Source of the DNA: an uncultured Acidimicrobiales bacterium
GTDB lineage: Bacteria; Actinomycetota; Acidimicrobiia; Acidimicrobiales; CADCTF01
Direction: 5' to 3'
Length of the DNA stretch: 64,000 nucleotides
NCBI GenBank assembly: GCA_902805655.1
Contig: CADCTF010000013.1
Location: 19,781 to 83,780, forward strand
Below are positions 13,267 to 22,886 of the stretch, one piece after another. The translations under genes were made by a program, and so were the position numbers. Below the pieces are notes generated by a model. The model saw only the letters and a program-made list of their open reading frames with translations. It did not search any database and had not been told where the DNA came from. Every line of letters starts with the position of its first letter. The first letter of the stretch is position 1.

Positions 13267-14562
13267 ATGGCTGAACCGACCATCCGCGAGCTGGCCGAGC
13301 GGCATTGGCAGGGAGAGGGTGACCTCGTCCACGGCGAGCACCCCGTGCGCCCGATCGCCGGACGCCAGTCCGAGGAGATCGCCGAGGGCCTGCTGTACGT
13401 GAAGAGCGTGGCCAGTGCGAACACCCTCGACACCGGTGAGGGGCTGGTGATGCTCGACACCGGAGGTGCCTTCGACACCGAGCACCTGCACACCCAGGTT
13501 CGCCGGTGGCGCCCGTCCACCCCGTTGGCTTCTGCGGTGTTCTCCCACCACCACGTCGACCACGTCTTCGGCACCGCGCCGTTCGAGGCCGACGCCGAGG
13601 TGAACGGGTGGCGCCGGCCCGTCGTCTACGGGCACGAGGAGATGCCTGCCCACTTCGCGCGCTACGCCAGGACGCAGGGCTGGAACACCGCCATCAACCG
13701 GCGCCAGTTCGCGGGCGACGGATCGATGCAGTGGCCGGTGGAGTTCCGCCAGCCGGACGTGACGTACCGCGACACGATCACGTTCACCGAGGGCGAGCTC
13801 ACCTTCGTCCTGAACCATGCCCGCGGAGAGACCGACGACGCGACGTGGACATGGGTGCCGGAGCGCCGCATCCTCCATCCCGGTGATCTCTTCATCTACG
13901 CCGTCCCGAACGCCGGCAACCCGCAGAAGGTGCAGCGGTACCTGAGCGACTGGGCGGTCGCCCTCCGGGAGATGGCCGGCCTCGGGGCGGAGATCATGCT
14001 GTCGGGGCACGGTCTGCCGATCTTCGGCGCCGACCGGATCCGGGCCGCCCTGACCGACACGGCCGAGCTGCTCGACTCCATCGAGCAGCAGACGATCGCG
14101 CTGATGAACGAGGGCAGGCCGCTCGACCACGTGATCCACAGCGTCGAGGTTCCGGCCCACCTTCGGGACAAGCCGTACCTGCGGCCGGTGTACGACCACC
14201 CGCAGTTCCTCGTGCGAAACGTCTGGAGGCGCTACGGCGGCTGGTACGACGGCGAGCCGGACAACCTCCTGCCGGCACCCCGCGTCGCCCAGGCCGAGAC
14301 GTGGGTGGCGCTGGCCGGGGGCGTGGGCCAGGTGCTGGCTCGGGTGCAGGAGCTCGTCGACGCCGACGACCTGCGCCTGGCCTGCCACCTGGCGGAGTTC
14401 GCGGTGCTGGCCGAGCCCGCCAACACGGATGCGCACGGGGTACGGGCGTCCGTCTACGCCGCCCGGTCGGAGCAGCAGGAGTCCTCCATGGCCCGGAACA
14501 TCCTGGGCCATGCGGCGCGAGCGAGTGAGCAGGGCCTTCGGGACATCGCCGGCAGCTACTAG
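13267..14562 (+). CDS. metallo-beta-lactamase-fold hydrolase, alkyl-sulfatase-like
   Basis: The 431-residue product has the metal-binding motif HHHVDH at residues 94-99, further ligand motifs NHARGETDD and HPGDLF, and SGHG. A helical C-terminal region resembles the dimerisation domain of SdsA1-type alkyl sulfatases. This suggests hydrolysis of a sulfate ester or related bond, though the natural substrate is unknown. ATG 13267 was preferred over a TTG ten codons upstream because AGGGGGGCAACC precedes it. No export signal is seen, so it is probably cytoplasmic. The mycothiol amidase gene starts 22 bases downstream. Confidence 0.85.
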   Translation: MAEPTIRELAERHWQGEGDLVHGEHPVRPIAGRQSEEIAEGLLYVKSVASANTLDTGEGLVMLDTGGAFDTEHLHTQVRRWRPSTPLASAVFSHHHVDHVFGTAPFEADAEVNGWRRPVVYGHEEMPAHFARYARTQGWNTAINRRQFAGDGSMQWPVEFRQPDVTYRDTITFTEGELTFVLNHARGETDDATWTWVPERRILHPGDLFIYAVPNAGNPQKVQRYLSDWAVALREMAGLGAEIMLSGHGLPIFGADRIRAALTDTAELLDSIEQQTIALMNEGRPLDHVIHSVEVPAHLRDKPYLRPVYDHPQFLVRNVWRRYGGWYDGEPDNLLPAPRVAQAETWVALAGGVGQVLARVQELVDADDLRLACHLAEFAVLAEPANTDAHGVRASVYAARSEQQESSMARNILGHAARASEQGLRDIAGSY

Positions 14563-14584
14563 GAGAAGGGCATGATGGGACGCC

Positions 14585-15418
14585 ATGACCGAGCTGACGC
14601 TGATGGCGGTGCACGCCCATCCCGACGACGAGTCCTCCAGTACGGGTGGGGTGCTCGCCCGGTACTCCGCCGAGGGCATCCGCACCGTCGTCGTCACCTG
14701 CACCAACGGTGAGCTGGGTGACGGGCCCGACCACGTCAAGCCCGACGAGGACGGTCACGACCCGGCCTCGGTCGCAGAGGTACGGATGGGTGAGCTGCGC
14801 TCGGCGGCCGCCGCTCTGGGGATCAGCTTCCTGGAGCCCCTCGGCTACCACGACTCGGGCATGCCCGACTGGGACCACAAGGGCCGCCAGGACGTCTTCT
14901 GCAACGTGCCGCTCGAGGAGTCGTCGGCCCGGCTGGTGGCCCTCTTCGAGGAGTACCGGCCGCAGGTGGTCGTGACCTACGACGAGCGCGGCGGCTACCA
15001 GCACCCCGATCACATCCGGGCCCACCAGCTGACGATGGCTGCGATCGCCGCCACGGACATCCCCGACAAGGTGTACCTGACCGCACGGGGTCGGGCCGAC
15101 CGGCAGCGGATGCGCGACCTGATGGCGGAGCGCGGGATCGAGATGCCGGAGCCTCCTGTGCTCGCGCCGGACCCCGAGCGGGACAAGCGCATGGCCGACG
15201 CCGAGGCCCGGATCACCACCACCGTCGACATCGGCGAGTACGCGCCGCAGAAGCTGGACGCCCTCACCGCCCACGCCAGCCAGCTCGACCGGTCGTTCTG
15301 GACCCGGGTGCCGCGTGACGCCTGCGGGCTGATGTTCGCCCATGAGCGCTTCATCCGCCTCATGGACAAGACGGCGGCGCCGCTGCCCGAGGACGACCTG
15401 TTCGCCGGGCTGCGCTGA
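14585..15418 (+). CDS. mca: PIG-L/LmbE family deacetylase, mycothiol S-conjugate amidase
   Basis: Mca cleaves mycothiol S-conjugates to release a mercapturic acid for export, an actinobacterial detoxification step. The 277-residue length, the zinc motif AHPDDE at residues 11-16 and YDERGGYQHPDHIR around residue 132 match Mca better than MshB, which usually has YDxHGGYGHPDH. MshB or another LmbE deacetylase cannot be fully excluded. The gene sits between an MBL-fold hydrolase and a serine hydrolase whose ATG directly abuts its TGA. The three therefore look like one transcript, possibly for xenobiotic handling (inference). Confidence 0.85.
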   Translation: MTELTLMAVHAHPDDESSSTGGVLARYSAEGIRTVVVTCTNGELGDGPDHVKPDEDGHDPASVAEVRMGELRSAAAALGISFLEPLGYHDSGMPDWDHKGRQDVFCNVPLEESSARLVALFEEYRPQVVVTYDERGGYQHPDHIRAHQLTMAAIAATDIPDKVYLTARGRADRQRMRDLMAERGIEMPEPPVLAPDPERDKRMADAEARITTTVDIGEYAPQKLDALTAHASQLDRSFWTRVPRDACGLMFAHERFIRLMDKTAAPLPEDDLFAGLR

Positions 15419-16633
15419 ATGGCTGACGCCATGGTGGAAGGCAGCTGCGAGCCCGGCTTCGAGAAGGTGCGGGAGGTCTTCACCTCGAGCTTCGACAAGG
15501 GCGAGGTGGGCGCCGGCGTCGCGGTGTACGTCGACGGTCAGGCGGTCGTCGACCTGTGGGGCGGTTGGGCCGACGGGGCCCGCACCCGCCCGTGGCAGCG
15601 AGACACGATCGTCAACACCTTCTCCACCACCAAGGGGATGACCGCCACGTGCGCCCACCGACTGGTGGAGGAGGGCCGGCTCGACGTGGACGAGCGGGTG
15701 GCCACGTACTGGCCGGAGTTCGCGCAGGCGGGAAAGCAGGACGTGACGGTGCGCCACCTCCTGAACCACCAGGCGGGCCTGCCGGGCATCACCGCCCAGC
15801 TCGCACCGGAGAAGCGCTTCGACTGGGACACGGTGACCACCGCGCTGGCCGCGCAGGCGCCGGCCTGGGAGCCGGGCACCCATGCGGCGTATCACGCGGT
15901 GACGTTCGGCTACCTGGTCGGGGAGGTGGTGCGGCGGATCGACGGCCGGTCGCTCGGCACCTACTTCGAGCAGGAGATCGCGGAGCCGCTCGGTCTCGAC
16001 TTCATGATCGGTTTCGGTCCCGAGCACGACGAGCGGTGTGCAGAGATACTCGTGCCCCCGCCTGAGCCGGACGGCACGCTCTCGCCCGCAGCCGCGGCGA
16101 GTGCAGGCATGGCTCGCGGCACGGGTTCACGGACGTGGCGCGCCGCCGAGATCCCGGCTGCCAACGGGCACGGCACGGCTGCGGCGGTGGCCCGCATGTA
16201 CGGCGCGCTGGCGCGTGGTGGCGATCTGGCCGGCGTGCACGTGCTGCGCCCGGAGACCATCTCAGCGGCCACCGTGCGCCAGGAGCCCGAGGCGGCAACC
16301 GGCTCGTCGGCCACGGGACCCGGCGGCGGTGACACCGCAGGGCAGCTGGCGGCGCGAGGCCCTGTGGGCATCACCGGGCTGCCGTTCGCCCTCGGCTACA
16401 TGGTGGTCGGGGACTTCCTCGCTCTGCGGGCCGCCACGGCCGGCGGTCCGACGGGTCAGCCGGTGAGAGGCGCCTCGGCGTTCGGTCACCCTGGGGCCGG
16501 CGGCTCCATCGGGGCGGCTGACCCGGTGGCCAAGGTGGGATTCGGCTATGTCATGAACCAGATGCAGGCCGGCATGGTGGGCGGGGCGCACGGCTTCAAC
16601 CTCATCGCCGCCGTGTACGACTGCCTCGGCTGA
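15419..16633 (+). CDS. beta-lactamase-family serine hydrolase/esterase
   Basis: The 404-residue class C beta-lactamase-like hydrolase has the nucleophile motif S-T-T-K at residues 69-72. YHAVTFGYLVGEV is in the place of the YxN motif, and FGHPGAGG near the C-terminus corresponds to the KTG/HxG box. No signal peptide is visible, so an intracellular esterase role (EstB type) is more likely than cell-wall work. Its ATG follows the mca stop with no gap (TGAATG), which implies coupled translation. Substrate unknown. Confidence 0.85.
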   Translation: MADAMVEGSCEPGFEKVREVFTSSFDKGEVGAGVAVYVDGQAVVDLWGGWADGARTRPWQRDTIVNTFSTTKGMTATCAHRLVEEGRLDVDERVATYWPEFAQAGKQDVTVRHLLNHQAGLPGITAQLAPEKRFDWDTVTTALAAQAPAWEPGTHAAYHAVTFGYLVGEVVRRIDGRSLGTYFEQEIAEPLGLDFMIGFGPEHDERCAEILVPPPEPDGTLSPAAAASAGMARGTGSRTWRAAEIPAANGHGTAAAVARMYGALARGGDLAGVHVLRPETISAATVRQEPEAATGSSATGPGGGDTAGQLAARGPVGITGLPFALGYMVVGDFLALRAATAGGPTGQPVRGASAFGHPGAGGSIGAADPVAKVGFGYVMNQMQAGMVGGAHGFNLIAAVYDCLG

Positions 16634-16666
16634 GCCAACCCGATCCGCATCGGAACCTTGCGGCGA

Positions 16667-18286
16667 TCAGGAGGCGAGGGCGGTGAAGACCGGCAGGCAC
16701 TCGCCGTCCGCCTTCGAGCGGTACATGGCCGCATCGGCGGCGGCCACGAGGGCGTCGGGCACGGCATCGCCCTGTGCGGTCCAGGCCACACCGATGCTGG
16801 CCCGGATGGCCACCACCTCCTCACCGATCCGAGCGTCGACGTGCAGCGACGCAGCGATGCGGTCGGCCACCTCGAGGGCCACGCGGGGCTCGGTGACGTC
16901 TGGCAGCACCACGAGGAACTCGTCGCCACCCAGGCGCCCGACCAGGTCGTTCCCCCGCACGCTGTGTCGAAGCCGGTTGGCCACGATGCGGAGCACCTCG
17001 TCACCTGCCGCATGCCCGAGGCGGTCGTTGACCGGCTTGAAGCGGTCGAGGTCGACGAAGACGACGGCAGTGCCGAAGCCGAGGTACGGCCGGCGACGCA
17101 GCGAGCTGTCGAGCCGGGCCATGATCGCCTCGCGGTTGTAGCAGTCGGTCAGGCGGTCGTAGGTGGCTCGCACCTCGAGCGCCTGGCGCAGCATGGCGCT
17201 CTCGGTGACGTCGGAGATGCAGACGATGGCGCCGGTGGGCCGGTCCGCCCGGTCGAGCAGGGCGCGCAACGAGACCTTGCAGTACCGCTCGTCCCCCAGT
17301 CCGTCGAGCCGCAGGCGCAGCTCCAGATCCACCTCGGCGCCACTCGCCAGCACCGAGGCGATGCCCTCCTCGAAGTGCCCGCGCTCGTCGGGGACGATGG
17401 TGGCGAGCTGTTGGGCCAGCATCGGGACCCGGCCGACGCCCACGATCTCGTGGAGCCGGTCGTTGGTGTAGATCACGCGACGCTCCGCATCGATCTGGAG
17501 GACGCCGAGGGGCAGGGCCTCGGTCAGGCGGCGAAGCAGCTCCCGTCCCTGCCACACCTCGTCCGTCGCCTGCATCTCGTCGGAGATGTCGACCATCTCG
17601 GACAGCACGCTGGCCACGTCGGGATCGGCGAGGTAGTTGTGGTTGGTGAACTCGACCCAGAGCCACGAACCATCGGCCCGCATCTGCCGGCCCCGCCAGC
17701 GGCGGGCGCGCCCGCCGTCGGCCAGGAGCACCTCGAACCAGTTCTGGATCGCCAGATCGTGATCCTCGGGGTGGATCAACCGGAGGGGGTCACCGCCGAG
17801 CAGCTCGTCCGGATCGAACCCGGTCATGGCGGCCACGCCGCGGTCCACCTGCACGATTTCGCCGAGCTCGCCACGCCAGGTGCGTCCGTGGCGCGGTCGC
17901 ACCTCCTCCAGCACCGGGGGGAGCGCGACCGGGGAGGCCTCGTCCGGCGATTCCGCCACCAGCACCACCAGGACACCATGCTCGTGGCGCACGTCGACGA
18001 TGAAGACGGTCATGTCGCGGCCGCGCGAGGAGAACCGGCGCTGTGAGGCTCCGTTGGCCTTGGCTTGGAGGAAGTGCTCCAGCACGGACCTCCGGTCGCC
18101 GGAAGGCACCAGGTCCATCGGCACCCGGCCTGTCAGCCGCTGCTGCGAGGTGATCGGGAGCGACTCCGGGATGGGAAGGTACCTGCCGTCGTCACCCAGG
18201 GCGGCCACGGCCCCGTGCGGATACGCGTCGAGGAGGGCATGCAACGCGCGGACGAGCTCGTCGGGCTCGGGGCGCGCGAGATCCAT
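16667..18286 (-). CDS. PAS-domain diguanylate cyclase
   Basis: This 539-residue signalling protein has two PAS-like regions (about residues 120-240 and 255-365) and a C-terminal GGDEF domain that would make cyclic di-GMP from GTP. RLGGDEFLVVLPD places GGDEF at residues 453-457. The inhibitory I-site RxxD is present as RGND at 444-447, five residues before GGDEF, so product inhibition is expected. There are no membrane helices, so the sensed signal is probably cytoplasmic. ATG 18286 has AAGG a few bases upstream; longer frames run antisense to the M16 peptidase. No EAL or HD-GYP gene is nearby. Confidence 0.92.
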   Translation of the reverse strand: MDLARPEPDELVRALHALLDAYPHGAVAALGDDGRYLPIPESLPITSQQRLTGRVPMDLVPSGDRRSVLEHFLQAKANGASQRRFSSRGRDMTVFIVDVRHEHGVLVVLVAESPDEASPVALPPVLEEVRPRHGRTWRGELGEIVQVDRGVAAMTGFDPDELLGGDPLRLIHPEDHDLAIQNWFEVLLADGGRARRWRGRQMRADGSWLWVEFTNHNYLADPDVASVLSEMVDISDEMQATDEVWQGRELLRRLTEALPLGVLQIDAERRVIYTNDRLHEIVGVGRVPMLAQQLATIVPDERGHFEEGIASVLASGAEVDLELRLRLDGLGDERYCKVSLRALLDRADRPTGAIVCISDVTESAMLRQALEVRATYDRLTDCYNREAIMARLDSSLRRRPYLGFGTAVVFVDLDRFKPVNDRLGHAAGDEVLRIVANRLRHSVRGNDLVGRLGGDEFLVVLPDVTEPRVALEVADRIAASLHVDARIGEEVVAIRASIGVAWTAQGDAVPDALVAAADAAMYRSKADGECLPVFTALAS

Positions 18287-18385
18287 CCAGCCTTTTCGAC
18301 CACATCCGAGCCGACCTTGACCCTTCACCGTCCGCCCACGCGAAGCCCGCCGTAGCGTGACGGGCATGTCCTGCGTGGAGCACTT

Positions 18386-21154
18386 GTGAGGGACCCGGCA
18401 TCCGACATCCTTCCGTTCGAGGCGGTGGAGACCATGTTGACGAACGGCTTGCGCGTCGTGGTGGTCCCCACCGGCTTCCCCAACCTCGTGTCGCTCCAGA
18501 TCCCGGTGAAGACGGGCTCGCGCAACGAGGTCGAGCCCGGCAAGAGCGGCTTCGCCCACTTCTTCGAGCACATGATGTTCCGGGGAACCGAGCGGTACCC
18601 AGCCGCCGCCTACCAGTCCGTCGTCACCCGCTCGGGCGCCCGCCAGAACGCCTACACCACCGACGACTTCACCAACTACCACATGACCTTCGCCAAGGAG
18701 GACCTCGATGCCCTCCTGGAGATCGAGGCCGACCGCTTCATGCACCTGGCGTACTCCGAGGAGGACTTCCGCACCGAGTCGCAGGCGATTCTCGGCGAGT
18801 ACAACAAGAGCGCGAGCGACCCGCTGACCAAGCTGCTCGAGGTGCAGCGTGACGCCGCGTTCTCGGTGCACACGTACAAGCACACGACGATGGGCTTCCT
18901 GGCAGACATCGAGGACATGCCCAACCAGCTCGAGTACTCCCGCACGTTCTTCGACCGCTGGTACCGGCCGGAGCACACCACCGTCATCGTGGCCGGTGAC
19001 GTCACTCCGGACGAGGTGGTCCCCATGGTCGAGCGCCACTTCGGCGCCTGGCCGCCCGGCCGTCTTCCGGTGCCCGATGTGCCGCAGGAGCCACCTGCGA
19101 CCGGACCGGTCACGGCCCACGTGCCATGGCCGGCCCCGACGCTGCCGTGGCTGGCCGTCGCCTTCCACGGCCCCGCGTTCAGTGACGAAGAGACTGACTT
19201 CACCGCCATCGACATGCTGGTCGACTTGCTGTTCGGTGAGACCTCCGACCTGCACCAGCGCCTCGTGCAGGAGGAGCAGGTCGTCGACCGCCTGATGCCC
19301 TACCTGCCGGCCAGTGAGGACCCCGGCCTGGTGACGGTCTTCGCCCGGATGAGGGACGCGGCGTCGGCCGGCCAGGTGCGAGACGCGATCCTCGACACCG
19401 TCCGCATGGCCAGGTCGCGCCAGGTCGACGGCACACGTCTCGCGGAAGCGAAGTCGAACGCCCGGTACGGCTTCGCCCGGACCTTGGACAACTCGGAGTC
19501 GATCGCCGGCACGCTGGCGCGCTACGTGCGCTTCCGCCGGTCGTACGGGACGCTGAACAACCTCTTCCGCGTCTACGACCGCCTGACCCCGGCCGACCTC
19601 CGCGATGCCGCGCAGACCTACTTCACCGACGCCAACCTCGTCTTCACCACGCTTTCCCATGAGGCGCTTCCGGCCGACCTGAGCGCGCTCCCCTCGATCG
19701 AAGAGGGCCAGGGTGCGGATGAAGAGGTCACGCCGGCTCCGACCGTCGTGCTCCGGTCGCCGTCTCGGCTGCTGAGGTTCAAGCTGCTCTTCACCGTCGG
19801 GTCGGCGCACGACCCCGTCGGTCGGGAAGGCCTGGCCGCCCTCGCGGCCGAGATGATCGCGTCGGCCGGCAGCACCAAGGCCCGCATCGACGAGATCAAC
19901 CGAGCACTCTTCCCGATGGCCGCCAGCTTCCACGCCGACGTCGACCGGGAAATGACCGTCTTCACCGGCGTGACCCATCAGGACAACCTCGACGAGTACC
20001 TCGGCATCGTGCTGCCCCAGCTGCTCGACCCTGGCTTCCGGGAGGTGGACTTCGCCCGGCTGCAGAGCCGGCAGCACAATGCGCTCGTCCAGGACCTGCG
20101 CACCAACAACGAGGAAGAGCTGGGCAAGGAGCGGCTGCAGCAGACGGTGTTCGAGGCCACCCCCTACGGGCACCCGGTGCTGGGCACCACCGCGGGCATC
20201 GCCGCCATCACCCTCGACGACGTACGAGCCTTCGTCGCCGAGCGCTACTGCCGGGCCAACCTCACCATCGGCCTGGCCGGCAACCTGCCCGACGGGTTCG
20301 AAGCTCGCCTGCACGGGGAGCTGGCGGCCCTGCCTGCAGGAGCCCCATCACTCGCAACCGCGGTCACGGGTCGCATCCCGCGAGGCATCCAGGTGGAGAT
20401 CGTGCAGAAGGAGACGCGGTCAACGGCGATCTCGCTCGGCCACCCGATCACCGTCACCCGTTCACACCCCGACTTCGCCGCCCTCTGGCTCGCCCGCGCC
20501 TGGCTCGGCGAGCACCGGGCCACGCAGGGCCGGCTCTTCCAACGGCTGCGTGAGGTGCGCGGCCTGAACTACGGCGACTACGCGTACATCGAGGCGTTCC
20601 CCGGTGGCATGCACCAGTTCTTCCCCCCGCCCAACCTGGCCCGCCGGGCCCAGCTCTTCGAGATCTGGATACGTCCGGTGCTGCCGGAGAACGCCGTCTT
20701 CGCGCTCAAGCTGGCCCTGCACGAGCTGAGCGGCCTCGCCGAGCGAGGCATCTCCGAAGAGGACTTCGAGGAGACGCGCAACTACCTCTCGAAGAACGTC
20801 TTCGTGGCCACGAAGACCCAGGACCAGCAGCTCGGCCATGCCCTCGACGCCCGGTGGTACGGCACGGCCGAGTACACCGAGCACGTGCGCGGCGGGTTGG
20901 CCTCGCTCACGGTCGAGCAGGTGAACACCGCCGTCCGCCGTCACCTCTCTGCGGAGAACCTCTTCGTGGTGATGATCGCCAAGGACGCCGAGCGCCTGCG
21001 CGACGAACTGGTCTCCTCGGTGCCCACCACGGTCGCCTACGACGCGCCCAAGCCGGACGCCGTGACCCGGGAGGACGCCGTCGTGGGGGCTCGCGACCTC
21101 GGCCTCAGGCAGGACGCGATTCGCGTCACGCCGGTCGACGAGGTGTTCGCCTAG
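18386..21154 (+). CDS. M16 family zinc metallopeptidase, double-length
   Basis: The 922-residue pitrilysin/insulinase-type peptidase has the inverted zinc motif HFFEH (H58, E61, H62) and a third ligand Glu at about residue 137 (LGEYN), giving the expected spacing of about 75 residues. The second half is a second M16 repeat that lacks the HxxEH motif, as in clamshell enzymes where only one half is catalytic. GTG 18386 is preceded by GGAG at five bases. No signal peptide is seen. Many actinobacterial M16 proteins are single-length (about 430-460 residues), so this size is notable. It is divergent from the diguanylate cyclase. Confidence 0.9.
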   Translation: MRDPASDILPFEAVETMLTNGLRVVVVPTGFPNLVSLQIPVKTGSRNEVEPGKSGFAHFFEHMMFRGTERYPAAAYQSVVTRSGARQNAYTTDDFTNYHMTFAKEDLDALLEIEADRFMHLAYSEEDFRTESQAILGEYNKSASDPLTKLLEVQRDAAFSVHTYKHTTMGFLADIEDMPNQLEYSRTFFDRWYRPEHTTVIVAGDVTPDEVVPMVERHFGAWPPGRLPVPDVPQEPPATGPVTAHVPWPAPTLPWLAVAFHGPAFSDEETDFTAIDMLVDLLFGETSDLHQRLVQEEQVVDRLMPYLPASEDPGLVTVFARMRDAASAGQVRDAILDTVRMARSRQVDGTRLAEAKSNARYGFARTLDNSESIAGTLARYVRFRRSYGTLNNLFRVYDRLTPADLRDAAQTYFTDANLVFTTLSHEALPADLSALPSIEEGQGADEEVTPAPTVVLRSPSRLLRFKLLFTVGSAHDPVGREGLAALAAEMIASAGSTKARIDEINRALFPMAASFHADVDREMTVFTGVTHQDNLDEYLGIVLPQLLDPGFREVDFARLQSRQHNALVQDLRTNNEEELGKERLQQTVFEATPYGHPVLGTTAGIAAITLDDVRAFVAERYCRANLTIGLAGNLPDGFEARLHGELAALPAGAPSLATAVTGRIPRGIQVEIVQKETRSTAISLGHPITVTRSHPDFAALWLARAWLGEHRATQGRLFQRLREVRGLNYGDYAYIEAFPGGMHQFFPPPNLARRAQLFEIWIRPVLPENAVFALKLALHELSGLAERGISEEDFEETRNYLSKNVFVATKTQDQQLGHALDARWYGTAEYTEHVRGGLASLTVEQVNTAVRRHLSAENLFVVMIAKDAERLRDELVSSVPTTVAYDAPKPDAVTREDAVVGARDLGLRQDAIRVTPVDEVFA

Positions 21155-21179
21155 CCCGTCTCCGGTAAGACAGTGGGAT

Positions 21180-22886
21180 ATGGAGGACGGGCGGGACCTG
21201 GCAACGGCACTGGCCGAGCTCCGGAACGCGGTGGCCGCCACGCGCTTCGACCTGGCCGCCGAGGGGGCTGCGGACGCCACCCAGCACCGGGACGCAGTGG
21301 TGCAGCAGGTGGACGACTACCTGCTGCCACGTCTCCGCTCGCTCGACGCGCCCCTGCTCGCCGTCGTCGGCGGCTCGACGGGTGCGGGCAAGTCGACCCT
21401 CGTGAACAGCCTGGTCGGGGCGCCGGTCTCCCAGTCCGGCGTCCTGCGGCCCACCACCCGGGCTCCGGTGCTCGTCTGCCACCCGGCCGACCGTCGGTGG
21501 TTCGAGGACGACCGAATCCTGCCCGGGCTCGCCCGCACCACAGGAGCCGAGGGTGGGCCCGGCACGGTGCACCTCGTGACGTCCGAGGGGATCGGGCCGG
21601 GGCTGGCGCTCATCGACGCGCCGGACATCGACTCCGTGGTGACCGCCAACCGCGACCTGGCCGCGCAGCTGCTCGCGGCCGCGGACCTCTGGGTGTTCGT
21701 CACCACCGCAGCCCGGTACGCCGATGCCGTGCCGTGGGACCTGTTGGCCGCGGCGGCGGAACGCAGCGCGGCGGTGGCCGTGGTGCTCGACCGGACGCCG
21801 GCGGCGGCGGTGGCGGAGATCTCCGCCGACCTGCGCCGGATGCTCGACGAGCACGACCTGCGAGACGCCCTGCTGCACTCCATCGAGGAGAGCGTGCTCC
21901 GCGACGGCCGGTTGCCGGACCGCCAGGTGGCGCCCCTGCACAGCTGGTTGACCGGACTGGCCCGGGACGCGGACGCGCGAGCGGAGGTCATCCGCATCAC
22001 CCTCGAAGGCGCCCTCACGAGCATGGAGCAGCGCATCGTGGGGCTGGCCGATGCCATCGAGGAACAGGAGCGCACGGCCGAGGCCCTGCGTGAGGTGGTC
22101 CGCCATGCCTACAACCGGGCGGGCCGCGAGATCGACGAGTCGATCCGCGACGGCACGCTCCTGCGCGGTGAGGTGCTGGCCCGATGGCAGGAGCTGGTGG
22201 GCACCGGCGAGCTCATGCGCTCGGTGCAGGCCGGCATCGGGCGTTTCCGCGACCGGGCCTGGTCGCTGCTGTCCGGACGCCCCAACGCGGCCGACGTCGT
22301 GCAGGAGGCGGTGGAGTCGGGGGTCGAGGCCCTGGTGCACGCAGCGGCAGACCGCGCCTCGTGGGAGACCGTCGACGGGTGGCGCCGGCTCGGGAGTGGC
22401 CGGGCGCTGGTGCAGGGCCGTGAACGCGCCATGGCGCAGGCGTCCGAGGAGCTCATGGCCCAGCTGCCCGAGGAGGTGCGGCACTGGCAGGGCGAGGTGC
22501 TCGAGCTCGTCCGGGAACAGGGAGGCGACAAGCGGACGAGCGCCCGCATCGCCTCGTTCACCCTCAACGGCGCCGGCCTCGCCGTGATGCTGGCCGTCTT
22601 CGCACACACGGGCGGCCTCACCGGTGCGGAGGTGGCCGTGGCCGGCGGCACCTCGGCGGCGAGCCAGAAGCTGATCGAGGCCATCTTCGGTGACCAGGCG
22701 GTGCGGGCGCTCGCCCGGCAGGCTCGGGAAGACCTGCTCGACCGCACCGACGCGCTGCTCGCGAACGACGCCGCCCGGTTCCTCCGGATGGTGGACGACG
22801 CGGCTCCGACGGACGAGGGCGACGTCCTCCGCAAGGCGGCCAAGGCATGGCTGGCCGCCCGCCGTGCGACAGGGACCTCGCGGTGA
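21180..22886 (+). CDS. dynamin-like/Era-type large GTPase, first of a pair
   Basis: The 568-residue P-loop NTPase has the G1 motif GGSTGAGKST at residues 64-73, a switch-region TTRAP, and the G3 motif DAPDIDS. A long helical region with coiled-coil character follows, with a hydrophobic segment (about residues 460-495) that could touch a membrane. A conserved actinobacterial gene pair of this kind (GTPase plus YfjP-like GTPase) is known, but its role is undefined. The next gene overlaps it by four bases (GTGA), so the two are made together and may form a heteromeric membrane-remodelling or division-related complex (inference). Confidence 0.8.
   Translation: MEDGRDLATALAELRNAVAATRFDLAAEGAADATQHRDAVVQQVDDYLLPRLRSLDAPLLAVVGGSTGAGKSTLVNSLVGAPVSQSGVLRPTTRAPVLVCHPADRRWFEDDRILPGLARTTGAEGGPGTVHLVTSEGIGPGLALIDAPDIDSVVTANRDLAAQLLAAADLWVFVTTAARYADAVPWDLLAAAAERSAAVAVVLDRTPAAAVAEISADLRRMLDEHDLRDALLHSIEESVLRDGRLPDRQVAPLHSWLTGLARDADARAEVIRITLEGALTSMEQRIVGLADAIEEQERTAEALREVVRHAYNRAGREIDESIRDGTLLRGEVLARWQELVGTGELMRSVQAGIGRFRDRAWSLLSGRPNAADVVQEAVESGVEALVHAAADRASWETVDGWRRLGSGRALVQGRERAMAQASEELMAQLPEEVRHWQGEVLELVREQGGDKRTSARIASFTLNGAGLAVMLAVFAHTGGLTGAEVAVAGGTSAASQKLIEAIFGDQAVRALARQAREDLLDRTDALLANDAARFLRMVDDAAPTDEGDVLRKAAKAWLAARRATGTSR

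Noticed and set aside
18290..20314. Upstream extension of the diguanylate cyclase frame through the M16 gene
   Set aside because: The extra residues have no domain and lie antisense to a real peptidase; ATG 18286 with its own ribosome site gives a complete protein.
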